Shown one piece after another: positions 46,358 to 54,786 of a stretch of 64,000 nucleotides of DNA (position 1 is its first letter; every line of letters begins with the position of its first letter). The stretch covers positions 310,001 through 374,000 of the forward strand of contig CANGMI010000006.1 in assembly GCA_947455195.1 (NCBI GenBank), given 5' to 3'. A model generated the notes under the pieces. It was not told where the DNA came from, made no database searches, and was given only the letters and a program-made list of their open reading frames with translations. A program made the position numbers and the translations under genes. The DNA is from Pseudomonadota bacterium. GTDB taxonomy: Bacteria > Pseudomonadota > Gammaproteobacteria > Burkholderiales > SG8-39.

Positions 46358-47797
46358 TTGGGGGCGAATACGGCCTGGGGCAACGCCACCGACGAGGTCT
46401 GCGTCCGCCTCGATGACACGCGCGCGTTCGAGGTGACTTTCGATGTGTTGGTGATCGGCGGGGGCGCCTGCGGCCTGGTGGCGGCACTGGCTGCCCGCGA
46501 CCAGGGCGCCGACGTCATCGTGCTCGAGGGCGACGCAACCCCGGGCGGATCGACCGCCCTGTCGTCGGGCTTCATTCCCGCGGCGGGCACTCACTTTCAG
46601 GCAACCGTCGGTCTCTCCGACAGTGCCGCGCAACTGGAGGCCGATATCGCGGCGAAGTCGGCCGGACAGGCCGACCCGGTGCTTGCAGGTGCGGTGGCGC
46701 GGGCCTCGGCGGCCACGATCGAGTGGCTCGCCAGCGCCCACGGCCTGCCCTTCATGCTGCTCACCGATCTGCACTACCCCGGACACCAGGTGCCGCGCAT
46801 GCACTGCCTGCCCGAAAAGACCGGGCTTGCGCTCGCACAGCGCCTTGCCGCAGCCTGCGAACAGGCCGGGGTCACCCTGCTCACCGACGCCCGGGTCACG
46901 GAACTGGTCGTCGACGCCGAGGCGCGGGTGCTGGGCGCCACTTGCCGCCGACCGGACGGCAACACGGAATCGGTCGGCTGCAAGGCGCTCATCCTCGCCT
47001 GTGGGGGTTTCGGGGGCCAGGCTGCGATGGTGAAGCAGCATCTGCCCGACATCGCCGACGCGCTCTTTTTCGGACACCGCGGCAACCGCGGTGACGCCCT
47101 CGCCTGGGGCAGCGCGCTGGGGGGTGTCGGCAAGGACATGAGCGGCTATCAGGGGCACGGATCGGTGGCGGCGCCGCACGGCATCCTCATCACCTGGGCG
47201 CTGATGATGGCGGGTGGCATCCAGATCAACGCCCTCGGCGAGCGCTTCGCCAACGAGCATGCCGGGTATTCCGAGCATGCCGTCGAAGTGCTGCGCCAGC
47301 CAGGCGGCATGGCCTGGAGCCTGCACGACGCGCGCATCCACGCCATCGGCCTCACCTTTCCGGACTATCGCGATGCGGTCGAGGCCGGCGCGGTGCGCAC
47401 GGCCGATTCGATCGAGGCACTGGCACGGCTCACCGGGACACCGCAGGACACGCTCGCCCGGACACTGGCCGCGGTATCGCGCCTTCAGGCGGGTGATGAC
47501 ACCGACCCATTCGGGCGCGACTTCACCGCCCAGCCTGCCCTGCAGGCGCCCTGGTACGCCATCCGGGTCACCGGCGCACTCTTTCACACCCAGGGGGGTC
47601 TCGCCATCGATGCCGATGCGCGGGTGTTGCGCGCCGACGGCAGCCCCCTGCCCAACCTGTACGCCGGGGGTGGGGCTGCACGCGGGGTATCGGGGCCCGA
47701 TCCCGCCGGCTATCTGTCGGGCAACGGCCTCCTCAGTGCCGTGAACCTGGGTTTTCTCGCGGGTCGGCATGCGGCCACGCGATTTGCGGGTGCGTGA
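46358..47797 (+). CDS. FAD-dependent oxidoreductase (FrdA/KstD-like flavoprotein)
   Basis: A flavoprotein of the fumarate reductase/3-ketosteroid dehydrogenase superfamily. The dinucleotide-binding GGGACGLVAALAARDQGADVIVLE lies about residues 33-57, followed by GGSTALSSG, and the C-terminal FAD site is YAGGGAARGVSGPDPAGYLSGNGLLSA. It starts just after the livF stop, apparently with TTG, and is the last gene of the transporter operon, so its substrate is probably the imported compound. The first 25 residues before the Rossmann strand are variable, leaving the exact start open. No signal peptide, so it is cytoplasmic. Confidence 0.85.
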   Translation: MGANTAWGNATDEVCVRLDDTRAFEVTFDVLVIGGGACGLVAALAARDQGADVIVLEGDATPGGSTALSSGFIPAAGTHFQATVGLSDSAAQLEADIAAKSAGQADPVLAGAVARASAATIEWLASAHGLPFMLLTDLHYPGHQVPRMHCLPEKTGLALAQRLAAACEQAGVTLLTDARVTELVVDAEARVLGATCRRPDGNTESVGCKALILACGGFGGQAAMVKQHLPDIADALFFGHRGNRGDALAWGSALGGVGKDMSGYQGHGSVAAPHGILITWALMMAGGIQINALGERFANEHAGYSEHAVEVLRQPGGMAWSLHDARIHAIGLTFPDYRDAVEAGAVRTADSIEALARLTGTPQDTLARTLAAVSRLQAGDDTDPFGRDFTAQPALQAPWYAIRVTGALFHTQGGLAIDADARVLRADGSPLPNLYAGGGAARGVSGPDPAGYLSGNGLLSAVNLGFLAGRHAATRFAGA

Positions 47798-47812
47798 TAG
47801 GCTGCAAGCATC

Positions 47813-48391
47813 ATGTCCGCTCCCGATCAAGACTCGCCCGAGGCGCTGCCGGCACCGTCAGCCCTGCGGGCCCGACGCGGCTGGCTGCTCGGCCTCGCCG
47901 CGCTGGGCGCATTCGGTCTGGGCACCACCGCCTGGCATCTCCAGTCGACGCGCAGCCCCTCGCGCGAAGCGCTCGAAACGCTGATGCAGCACACCTTCGA
48001 CACGCCCGACGGCGGTCAACTGGTGCTGGCGTCACTGCGCGGACAGGCGCTCATCGTCAACTTCTGGGCCACCTGGTGTGCGCCCTGCCGCGAGGAAATT
48101 CCGCTGCTCTCGCGGCTACAGGCAGCAAGATCGGCCAACGACCTGCAAGTTGTCGGCATCGCAATCGATGGCATCGATCGGGTGCGGCAGTATGACCGTG
48201 ACACGCCGCTCGGTTATCGCATCGGGGTTGCCGGCGTGGGTCTCATCACCCTGCTGAAGGCGCTCGGCGACGAACAGGGCGCGCTGCCCTTCAGTCTGGT
48301 GTTCGATCGTCGCGGCCAACTGCGCGGGCAACGGCTCGGCATCTGGTCGGCAGCCGATCTCGAGCGGGCCGCCGACCAGGCCCTGGCCTGA
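47813..48391 (+). CDS. TlpA-like membrane-anchored thioredoxin
   Basis: A 192-residue redoxin with one N-terminal membrane helix (about 22-42) and a periplasmic thioredoxin fold. The active site is WCAPC (residues 88-92), preceded by IVNFWAT, the TlpA/ResA pattern; LPFSLVFDRRG contains the cis-Pro loop. Such proteins reduce disulfides in the periplasm, often for cytochrome c or copper-site assembly. It starts 15 bases after the flavoprotein gene and may be cotranscribed. Confidence 0.88.
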   Translation: MSAPDQDSPEALPAPSALRARRGWLLGLAALGAFGLGTTAWHLQSTRSPSREALETLMQHTFDTPDGGQLVLASLRGQALIVNFWATWCAPCREEIPLLSRLQAARSANDLQVVGIAIDGIDRVRQYDRDTPLGYRIGVAGVGLITLLKALGDEQGALPFSLVFDRRGQLRGQRLGIWSAADLERAADQALA

Positions 48392-48453
48392 GCAGGCAAC
48401 AGCCCACCACCGTCAACCGGTGCGTGCCAGCAGGTCCGGTAGCCCGTCGCGTG

Positions 48454-48498
48454 CCGTCAATTGCACTCAGATACCCGGCTTTTTTCGACAATTGACGG
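48454..48498. repeat. 10-bp inverted repeat in the aroQ upstream region
   Basis: CCGTCAATTG at 48454-48463 and CAATTGACGG at 48489-48498 are perfect inverted arms with 25 bases between them. The array lies between the TlpA-like gene and aroQ, 21 bases before the aroQ ATG, and a TTCGAC/CATACT promoter candidate (18-base spacing, 48484-48513) overlaps the right arm. It could be an operator or a leader hairpin. Confidence 0.6.
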
Positions 48499-48519
48499 AG
48501 TCTTGGGCATACTTGCGCC

Positions 48520-48978
48520 ATGAAGACCGAAAAACCCGCCTCGGCAGCACGGCACATCCTGCTGCTGAACGGCCCCAACCTCAATCTGCTCGGCACCCGC
48601 GAGCCGCACCTGTATGGCAGCGAAACCTTGCCTGCCATCGAGGCGCGCCTCGTCGCTCGCGCCCGGGAAGTCGGTGCGCAACTCGCCACCTTCCAGAGCA
48701 ATCATGAGGGGGCCCTGATCGATCGGGTGCACGCCGCCCGTACGCAAGGGGTGAACGGCATCATCATCAACCCGGGCGGGCTGACCCATTCGAGCGTTTC
48801 GCTGCGCGATGCGCTGACCGGCGTGGCATTGCCGTTCATCGAAGTTCATCTGTCGAACATCCACGCACGTGAGGCCTTCCGGCACCATTCGTGCTTTTCC
48901 GATGTGGCGATCGGTACGGTGGTCGGGCTGGGCAGTCGCGGTTACGACTTTGCCCTCGACTTTCTGCTCAACCGCTGA
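48520..48978 (+). CDS. aroQ: 3-dehydroquinate dehydratase, type II
   Basis: AroQ is the third enzyme of the shikimate pathway. The 152-residue protein has [18 protein letters not shown] with catalytic Arg and Tyr, [32 protein letters not shown] and [17 protein letters not shown]. It is followed by accB and accC, the standard betaproteobacterial order. Confidence 0.97.
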   Translation: MKTEKPASAARHILLLNGPNLNLLGTREPHLYGSETLPAIEARLVARAREVGAQLATFQSNHEGALIDRVHAARTQGVNGIIINPGGLTHSSVSLRDALTGVALPFIEVHLSNIHAREAFRHHSCFSDVAIGTVVGLGSRGYDFALDFLLNR

Positions 48979-49023
48979 CCCTCCGCAACCCGGCGGCCAG
49001 TCACTCTTCTTTCAGGAATCCGC

Positions 49024-49476
49024 ATGGACCTTCGCAAGCTCAAGACGATGATCGAACTCGTCCAGCAATCGGGCATCGCCGAACTCGAGGTGACCGAAGG
49101 CGAGGAAAAGGTGCGTATCGTGCGTTCGCGCAGTACGCAGATGATCGCCCCCGAAATGACCACCATGAGCCTGCCCGAGCACCCGCAGCCGATGGCGGCG
49201 CCGGCCGCGCCGGTCGCCATCGCACCGCCGGCCGCGCCGAGCGGACACGAAGTGAAGTCACCGATGGTAGGCACCTTCTACCGCTCGGCCAGCCCGGGCG
49301 CCAAGGCCTTTGCCGAGGTGGGCGACACGGTCAAGGCCGGTCAGATCATCTGCATCATCGAAGCGATGAAGCTGATGAACGAGATCGAGTGTGACAAGGA
49401 TGGGGTCGTGAAGGCCTTTCTCATCGACAATGGCCAGCCGGTGGAATACGGCGAGCCACTCGTCCTGATCGAGTAA
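49024..49476 (+). CDS. accB: Biotin carboxyl carrier protein of acetyl-CoA carboxylase
   Basis: The 150-residue AccB carries biotin for fatty-acid synthesis. The [24 protein letters not shown]-terminus, a Pro/Ala linker (about 50-75) and the biotinyl domain with EAMKLMNE (Lys116) are all typical. It starts 45 bases after aroQ with an AGGAA Shine-Dalgarno sequence and precedes accC by nine bases. Confidence 0.97.
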   Translation: MDLRKLKTMIELVQQSGIAELEVTEGEEKVRIVRSRSTQMIAPEMTTMSLPEHPQPMAAPAAPVAIAPPAAPSGHEVKSPMVGTFYRSASPGAKAFAEVGDTVKAGQIICIIEAMKLMNEIECDKDGVVKAFLIDNGQPVEYGEPLVLIE

Positions 49477-49485
49477 GCCCCCGGC

Positions 49486-50838
49486 ATGTTCACCAAGATC
49501 CTGATTGCCAATCGCGGCGAAATCGCGCTGCGCATCCAGCGCGCCTGCCGCGAGATGGGTATCCGTACAGTTGCCGTGCATTCCGATGTCGACCGCGACG
49601 CCAAGTACGTCAAGCTCGCCGACGAATCGGTCTGCATCGGCCCGGCGCCCGCCACCCACAGCTACCTCAACATCCCGGCCATCATCGCCGCTGCCGAGGT
49701 CACTGACGCCGAGGCGATTCACCCCGGCTACGGTTTCCTGTCGGAGAACGCCGACTTCGCCGAAAAGGTGGAGCGATCGGGGTTCGTCTTCATCGGCCCC
49801 CGACCCGAGAACATTCGCCTGATGGGCGACAAGGTCAGCGCCAAGGCCGCAATGACCAAGGCGGGTGTGCCCTGCGTACCCGGTACCGAAGGCGGCCTCG
49901 GCGATGACCCGACCGACATCATCAAGGCAGCGCGGCTCATCAAGTACCCGGTCATCATCAAGGCCTCGGGCGGTGGCGGCGGGCGCGGCATGCGGGTCGT
50001 GCATACCGAAGCGGCGCTGGTAAACGCGGTCAATCTTACCCGGGCCGAAGCCCAGGCGGCGTTCGGCAACCCAACCGTGTACATGGAGAAGTACCTCGAG
50101 AACCCGCGCCACATCGAGATCCAGGTACTGGCCGATGAAGCACGCAACGCGGTGTACCTGGGCGAGCGCGATTGCTCGATGCAGCGACGGCACCAGAAGG
50201 TGCTCGAGGAGGCCCCGGCCCCCGGCATCACCGAGCGACAGCGCGTGCGCATCGGCGAGCGTTGCGTGGAAGCGTGCAAGCGCATCAACTACCGCGGCGC
50301 CGGCACCTTCGAGTTCCTGTACGAGGACGGCGAGTTCTACTTCATCGAGATGAATACCCGCGTGCAGGTCGAACATCCGGTGACCGAGATGGTGACCGGC
50401 ATCGACATCGTGCAGCAGCAGATCCGCATCGCTGCGGGCGAAAAGTTGCCCTTCAAGCAGCGTGATATCGAGATCCGCGGTCATGCGATCGAGTGCCGCA
50501 TCAACGCCGAAGACCCGTTCAAGTTCACCCCCTCGCCCGGCAAGATCACGAACTATCACGCCCCCGGGGGGCCCGGCATCCGGGTCGACTCGCATGTCTA
50601 TCAGGGCTACACCGTGCCGCCGAACTACGACTCGATGGTGGGCAAGGTGATCGCCTACGGGCATACGCGCGATCAGGCCATCGCCCGCATGCGGGTGGCA
50701 CTCTCGGAGATGATCGTCGAGGGCATCCAGACCAACCTGCCGCTGCACCAGGAACTGCTGACGGACAACCAGTTCGTGAAGGGCGAGCAGAGCATTCATT
50801 ACCTGGAAAAGAAACTCGCCGACGCGCGCAAGGGCTGA
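49486..50838 (+). CDS. accC: Biotin carboxylase of acetyl-CoA carboxylase
   Basis: The 450-residue AccC carboxylates biotin using ATP and bicarbonate. Motifs are [20 protein letters not shown], the ATP-grasp loop [50 protein letters not shown] and [13 protein letters not shown]. Length and start are canonical. It is followed four bases later by prmA. Confidence 0.98.
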   Translation: MFTKILIANRGEIALRIQRACREMGIRTVAVHSDVDRDAKYVKLADESVCIGPAPATHSYLNIPAIIAAAEVTDAEAIHPGYGFLSENADFAEKVERSGFVFIGPRPENIRLMGDKVSAKAAMTKAGVPCVPGTEGGLGDDPTDIIKAARLIKYPVIIKASGGGGGRGMRVVHTEAALVNAVNLTRAEAQAAFGNPTVYMEKYLENPRHIEIQVLADEARNAVYLGERDCSMQRRHQKVLEEAPAPGITERQRVRIGERCVEACKRINYRGAGTFEFLYEDGEFYFIEMNTRVQVEHPVTEMVTGIDIVQQQIRIAAGEKLPFKQRDIEIRGHAIECRINAEDPFKFTPSPGKITNYHAPGGPGIRVDSHVYQGYTVPPNYDSMVGKVIAYGHTRDQAIARMRVALSEMIVEGIQTNLPLHQELLTDNQFVKGEQSIHYLEKKLADARKG

Positions 50839-50842
50839 TCGG

Positions 50843-51793
50843 GTGAGCGCTGACCTCCCCGGAACCTCCGGCCTGCCTGACCCCGGCGCCCCCCCTGACA
50901 CCCCGGGCCTGCTCGTGTCACTGGTGTTGCGAGTATCGGCCGAACACGCCGATGCCCTCTCCGATGCGCTGCTCGAGGCGGGTGCCCTGTCGGTCAGCGT
51001 CGAAGATGCTGCGGCAGGCACCGAGGCCGAGCGGCCGGTGTTTGGCGAGCCCGGTGCCAGCGCACCGCTGTGGGATGAAAACCTGGTGCGGGTGCTGCTC
51101 GCCCAGGCCGAGGATGCCCCGGCTCTGGTGGCACTCGCGCGCGAAGTCTGCGAACTCGAAGCCGACCCGGCCTGGTCCCTCGAAACCGTGCCCGACACCG
51201 ACTGGGTACGACAGACACAATCGCAATTCGATCCGATCATGATCGACCCGCGGATGTGGATCGTGCCGAGCTGGCACGAGCCGGCCGACACCGGTGCCAT
51301 CAACATCCGGCTCGATCCGGGTCTGGCCTTCGGTACCGGCAGCCACCCCACCACGCAACTGTGCCTGCGCTGGCTGATCGAGAACGTGCAGGCGCACAGC
51401 CGGGTGATGGACTACGGCTGCGGCTCGGGCATTCTCGCAATCGCCGCCTCGCGGCTGGGCGCGGCCCGGGTCACCGGCATCGACATCGACCCGGCCGCCA
51501 TCGAGGCGGCTGCGGACAACGCCGAGCGCAATGCGGTGCAGGTCACCTGGGGCACCGCCGAGAACGCCCCCGCCGGACCCTTTGACATCGTCGTGGCCAA
51601 CATCCTCGCCAACCCGTTGCGCCTGCTGGCGCCGGCGCTCGCCGGCCTGCTCGAACCGGGCGGGCGCATTGCACTGGCCGGCATCCTCGCCACCCAGCGC
51701 GACGAGCTGATGGCGGTCTACGCCGATCACTTCACGATGCACGCCTTCGCCGAACAGGACGGCTGGGTCTGCCTCGAGGGCACCCGAACGTAA
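50843..51793 (+). CDS. prmA: Ribosomal protein L11 methyltransferase
   Basis: PrmA trimethylates ribosomal protein L11. The 316-residue protein has the N-terminal L11-binding part with WVRQTQSQFDPI, then DPGLAFGTGSHPTTQLCLRWL, SAM motif VMDYGCGSGILAIAASRLGA, and VVANILANPL. The start is GTG; the first 25 residues are a Pro/Gly-rich extension. It belongs to the accBC transcript. Confidence 0.96.
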   Translation: MSADLPGTSGLPDPGAPPDTPGLLVSLVLRVSAEHADALSDALLEAGALSVSVEDAAAGTEAERPVFGEPGASAPLWDENLVRVLLAQAEDAPALVALAREVCELEADPAWSLETVPDTDWVRQTQSQFDPIMIDPRMWIVPSWHEPADTGAINIRLDPGLAFGTGSHPTTQLCLRWLIENVQAHSRVMDYGCGSGILAIAASRLGAARVTGIDIDPAAIEAAADNAERNAVQVTWGTAENAPAGPFDIVVANILANPLRLLAPALAGLLEPGGRIALAGILATQRDELMAVYADHFTMHAFAEQDGWVCLEGTRT

Positions 51794-51883
51794 GTCCGGC
51801 CCCTCTCACCACCCCGTCTACCGCCTTTCTTGCCGACCCATTCGCCACCCCATTCACCGATGACCCAGGACATACAGGTACCC

Positions 51884-52816
51884 ATGCGCACGCTCATCTG
51901 CGGTTCGATGGCCTTTGACAACATCATGGTCTTTCCGGGCCACTTCAAGGATCACATCCTCCCGGAACAGATTCACATCCTCAACGTGGCCTTTCTCGTG
52001 CCCGAGATGCGGCGCGAGTTTGGCGGCTGCGCCGGCAACATCGCCTGGAACCTGAAACTGCTGGGGGGTGATCCCCTCATCATGGCAACGGTCGGCGAAG
52101 ACGCCGCACCGTATCTCGCGCGTCTCGACGCGGCAGGCCTTGCGCGCACGCATGTGCGTCAGGTGGCGGGTTCATTCACGGCCCAGGCCTTCATCACGAC
52201 CGATCTCGCCGACAACCAGATCACCGCCTTTCACCCCGGCGCCATGAACCATTCGCACGCAAACACGATCGATGGCTCGATCGGCGCGGCGGTGGCCATC
52301 GTGGCACCCGATGGCCGTGATGGCATGCTCTCGCACATCGATCAACTGGCTGCCACCGGCACACCGTTCATTTTCGACCCGGGCCAGGGGCTGCCAATGT
52401 TCTCGGGCGACGAGCTCCTCGGCATGGTGTCGAAGGCCTCCTACGTGGCCGTCAACGACTACGAGGGCAAGATGCTCTCCGACAAGACCGGCATGTCGCT
52501 CGAACACCTGGCCACCCGCGTGAAGGCCCTCATCGTGACCCGCGGGGCCGAGGGCTCCGACATCCACGCCGATGGCCGGGTCTACACGATTCCGTGTGTC
52601 ACGGCAGACGCCGTGGTCGATCCGACGGGTTGTGGTGACGCCTACCGGGCAGGTCTGCTGCACGGCATTGCTCATGGCTGGGATTGGGAAAAGACCGGCC
52701 GCCTTGCCTCAGTGATGGGGTCGATCAAGATCGCGAGCCGCGGTGGCCAGAACCATACGCCCTCGCTTGAAACCATTGGAAACCGGTTTCGCGCCGCCTT
52801 CGGAACCGATCTGTAA
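51884..52816 (+). CDS. PfkB-family carbohydrate (adenosine) kinase
   Basis: A 310-residue ribokinase-superfamily kinase. The N-terminal AGNIAWNLKLLGGDPLIMATVGEDAA and the C-terminal DPTGCGDAYRAGLLHGIA (catalytic Asp, anion hole) are diagnostic of PfkB enzymes, and the layout fits the adenosine-kinase-like branch that usually follows prmA in betaproteobacteria. The ATG at 51884 is chosen because CAGGT lies just upstream and it begins RTLICGSMAFDNIMVF; earlier in-frame ATGs exist at 51830 and 51860. Substrate is unconfirmed. Confidence 0.88.
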   Translation: MRTLICGSMAFDNIMVFPGHFKDHILPEQIHILNVAFLVPEMRREFGGCAGNIAWNLKLLGGDPLIMATVGEDAAPYLARLDAAGLARTHVRQVAGSFTAQAFITTDLADNQITAFHPGAMNHSHANTIDGSIGAAVAIVAPDGRDGMLSHIDQLAATGTPFIFDPGQGLPMFSGDELLGMVSKASYVAVNDYEGKMLSDKTGMSLEHLATRVKALIVTRGAEGSDIHADGRVYTIPCVTADAVVDPTGCGDAYRAGLLHGIAHGWDWEKTGRLASVMGSIKIASRGGQNHTPSLETIGNRFRAAFGTDL

Positions 52817-52878
52817 ACGGGCGGTCCAAGCATCGCCTCATCGTCATCCACATCGCCGCCTGCCTCATGGAGTGCCTC

Positions 52879-53334
52879 ATGAACCGTTCGACCCGGGTTG
52901 TTCTCGCCACTGCGCTTTCCGTCATGACACTCGCCGGCTGCAGCTCCCAATCGGCCGGGGTCTACTCGCGAGGTGAGTCGCAGGTCGAGCAGATCGTGCG
53001 CATGGCCACGGTCGAGAGCGTGCGCACGGTGCAGATTGCCGGCACGAAAAGCCCGATTGGCGCCCTGGCCGGCGCCGCCATCGGTGCCATCGCCGGGTCG
53101 AGCCTGGGCGGCGGACGCGGTGCAGCGGTCACGGGCATTCTCGGTGGTGTGGCCGGCGGCATGGGCGGTGCGGCGGCCGAAGAGGGCATCACGCGCCAGA
53201 ACGGGTACGAGATCACGGTGCGTCTGGACAACGGCGAACTGCGCTCGATCATCCAGGCCGCCGACGAGCAGTTCGCTGTCGGCGAGCGAGTGCGACTGCT
53301 GACGGGTGGCGGCAAGACCCGCGTCAGCCACTGA
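52879..53334 (+). CDS. Glycine-zipper outer-membrane lipoprotein, SlyB/Pcp-like
   Basis: A 151-residue lipoprotein precursor. The signal peptide ends in lipobox LAGC (Cys about 19). A glycine-zipper stretch (about 62-102, GALAGAAIGAIAGSSLGGGRGAAVTGILGG) and the C-terminal NGYEITVRLDNGELRSIIQAADEQF match SlyB-type 2TM glycine-zipper proteins. The ATG at 52879 follows GGAG; an earlier ATG is 12 bases upstream. It is the last core gene before the secretion cluster. Confidence 0.9.
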   Translation: MNRSTRVVLATALSVMTLAGCSSQSAGVYSRGESQVEQIVRMATVESVRTVQIAGTKSPIGALAGAAIGAIAGSSLGGGRGAAVTGILGGVAGGMGGAAAEEGITRQNGYEITVRLDNGELRSIIQAADEQFAVGERVRLLTGGGKTRVSH

Positions 53335-53433
53335 ACGGGCGGGCGCTGTTCGAGGCGCTGCGCGCGACGTACGAACCACGAACTGCAAGGCCCGATACCA
53401 GGAAGACCCGGCGCATGGCGGGGCGTCTGACAC

Positions 53434-54006
53434 TCAACCGCCCGCGCCCGAGACAGGCCGACGCGGCAAGGTACCAAAGCCGGCCATCATCACCCAGGGA
53501 TTGGTTGACGGCTCGGGGCTGGGACGCCTCGCCGCTGGCGTTCGCGGGGCAATACGACCGGCGGCAGACGGCGCGACGGGCGTAACCGCTAACGGCGGAA
53601 CCTCACCCGCTGACTGCGCTTCCATCGCCCGCGAGGGCACGCTGCCTTCGACCGGCGGATTGCGCAACCAGAAGGCCTCGCGCTCGAGCCCGCACTGGGC
53701 GAGCTGGCGCAGCCGTTCCGATCGCCGATTGACCGCCTCACCCAGCAGTTGCACCACGGCAGCATCGGCCGGCCCGGAGAGGCGAATGCCGATGCGCATG
53801 CGTGCGCGAGTGGCCACCGGGGCCACGCGACACCGCACCAGACCGCCGCGCAGGGTGCCATCGCGCTGACGCAGGCTCGTCTCGGCGCCGATACGCAGCA
53901 ACTGCACCAGCCGGCCGGCCCGGCGACGAAAACTCATGCGTTCGAGCTCGGCGATGATGGCCGAGTCGACCTGGGGATCGAGGTAGACGGTTGCACGCAA
54001 GGTCAT
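53434..54006 (-). CDS. Tandem ribbon-helix-helix protein, TraY-like candidate
   Basis: A 190-residue protein at the downstream end of the type IV secretion cluster. Residues 3-45 (LRATVYLDPQVDSAII then two helices) and 70-113 (MRIGIRLSGPADAAVV then two helices) have the same strand-helix-helix pattern with alternating residues in the strand, that is two ribbon-helix-helix repeats in one chain. F-plasmid TraY has this layout and nicks-site binding role, so a relaxosome or regulatory function is possible. The C-terminal 75 residues are Pro/Ala-rich and disordered. GGAG precedes the ATG at 54006. The frame continues upstream but without plausible coding. Role inferred from pattern and position. 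Confidence 0.65.
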   Translation of the reverse strand: MTLRATVYLDPQVDSAIIAELERMSFRRRAGRLVQLLRIGAETSLRQRDGTLRGGLVRCRVAPVATRARMRIGIRLSGPADAAVVQLLGEAVNRRSERLRQLAQCGLEREAFWLRNPPVEGSVPSRAMEAQSAGEVPPLAVTPVAPSAAGRIAPRTPAARRPSPEPSTNPWVMMAGFGTLPRRPVSGAGG

Positions 54007-54597
54007 GGCGGGGACAGCTCCTCTGGGATGAGCGCGAGCGGCAGCCGCAACGGAATCTGACCGCCTCATAGAGCTAAACCGCGCCCGGGAAGCCGGAAAG
54101 GGGGACACCCCCCGGGTGGCCCGCGAGGCGCCTACACCATCGCCTGGGCTCGTTGCAGCCAGCGTGAGGCGTGTCCGCCGAACCGATGAAACGTCGGACG
54201 GTTGCAGGTGCGCATCACGATGAGAACGCACCCCTGCTCGCTGTCATGCAGGGCGGTGGGTTCGCCGGCGCGATCGGTCGTGCTGGCCACCGAGATGGAA
54301 CCCGCAGGCGGCGAGCACTGGCGCCAGCGCCGAAGTACCACTGCGGTGCATGCCGCAGACGATGACCACGCATCCGTTGACGGGCTGGGGCCGATCCTGC
54401 CCCGACTCGGCGATCGGTGAGGTGGAATCCATCGCGGGTTGCCGGACGGCAGACAGGCTCATGAATCGGACGCCGATGGCGCATCGATGAAAACGGAGCG
54501 GCCCACGATTTTGCGGGGCCCTGCCGACTGCGCGTGGCGCTTTCATCTTTCTTCATGGGCACCCTGCCAGCCGAGCCGGCAGCCGCTCGGACCACGC
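54007..54597. other. Intergenic region inside the secretion cluster (591 bases)
   Basis: This is the only large gap in an otherwise tightly packed minus-strand cluster. It holds a sulfotransferase-like fragment (54244-54432) and a GGGGG-ACA-CCCCC hairpin near 54101-54114. The remaining short frames are Arg-rich and not convincing. Confidence 0.55.
54244..54432 (-). pseudogene. Sulfotransferase-like N-terminal fragment
   Basis: The minus strand encodes a 62-residue frame whose centre, VVIVCGMHRSGTSALAPVLAACGFHLG, matches the PAPS-binding P-loop start of sulfotransferase-family proteins (GMHRSGTSA). Right after it the frame becomes Arg-rich and stops, and neither of the other frames continues the family. 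I read it as a broken remnant, possibly residual cargo. A short functional peptide is unlikely. Confidence 0.45.
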
Positions 54598-54765
54598 TCA
54601 GCCATCCTCATCCTCATCCTGCGAGTACTCGCGCTGCAACTGCGCTGCCAGCGATCGCGCGCTCTGTACCAGACTCGAGACAAGGACCCGCAGCCCGCAG
54701 GCGAGCATGCCGAGCGTGCGAAGCGTGATCCAGCCCAGCGCTTCGGCCAGCCCCTTGAACATCAT
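54598..54765 (-). CDS. Small 55-residue protein after the coupling ATPase
   Basis: A short frame starts 22 bases after the stop codon of the coupling ATPase, with GAGG just before two consecutive ATG codons. The product has an amphipathic, Leu-rich region (FKGLAEALGWITLRTLGMLACG, then VLVSSLVQSARSL) and an acidic end (DEDEDG). It could associate with the membrane or with the ATPase, as the spacing and Shine-Dalgarno sequence support translation. I recognise no family. The second ATG (54762) has better spacing. Confidence 0.6.
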   Translation of the reverse strand: MMFKGLAEALGWITLRTLGMLACGLRVLVSSLVQSARSLAAQLQREYSQDEDEDG

Positions 54766-54786
54766 GGCCTCGACGCCGCCGCGCGC

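Noticed and set aside
53335-53433. tRNA or attachment site at the chromosome/secretion-cluster boundary
   Set aside because: No cloverleaf-forming segment or direct repeat with another part of the window could be recognised by eye.
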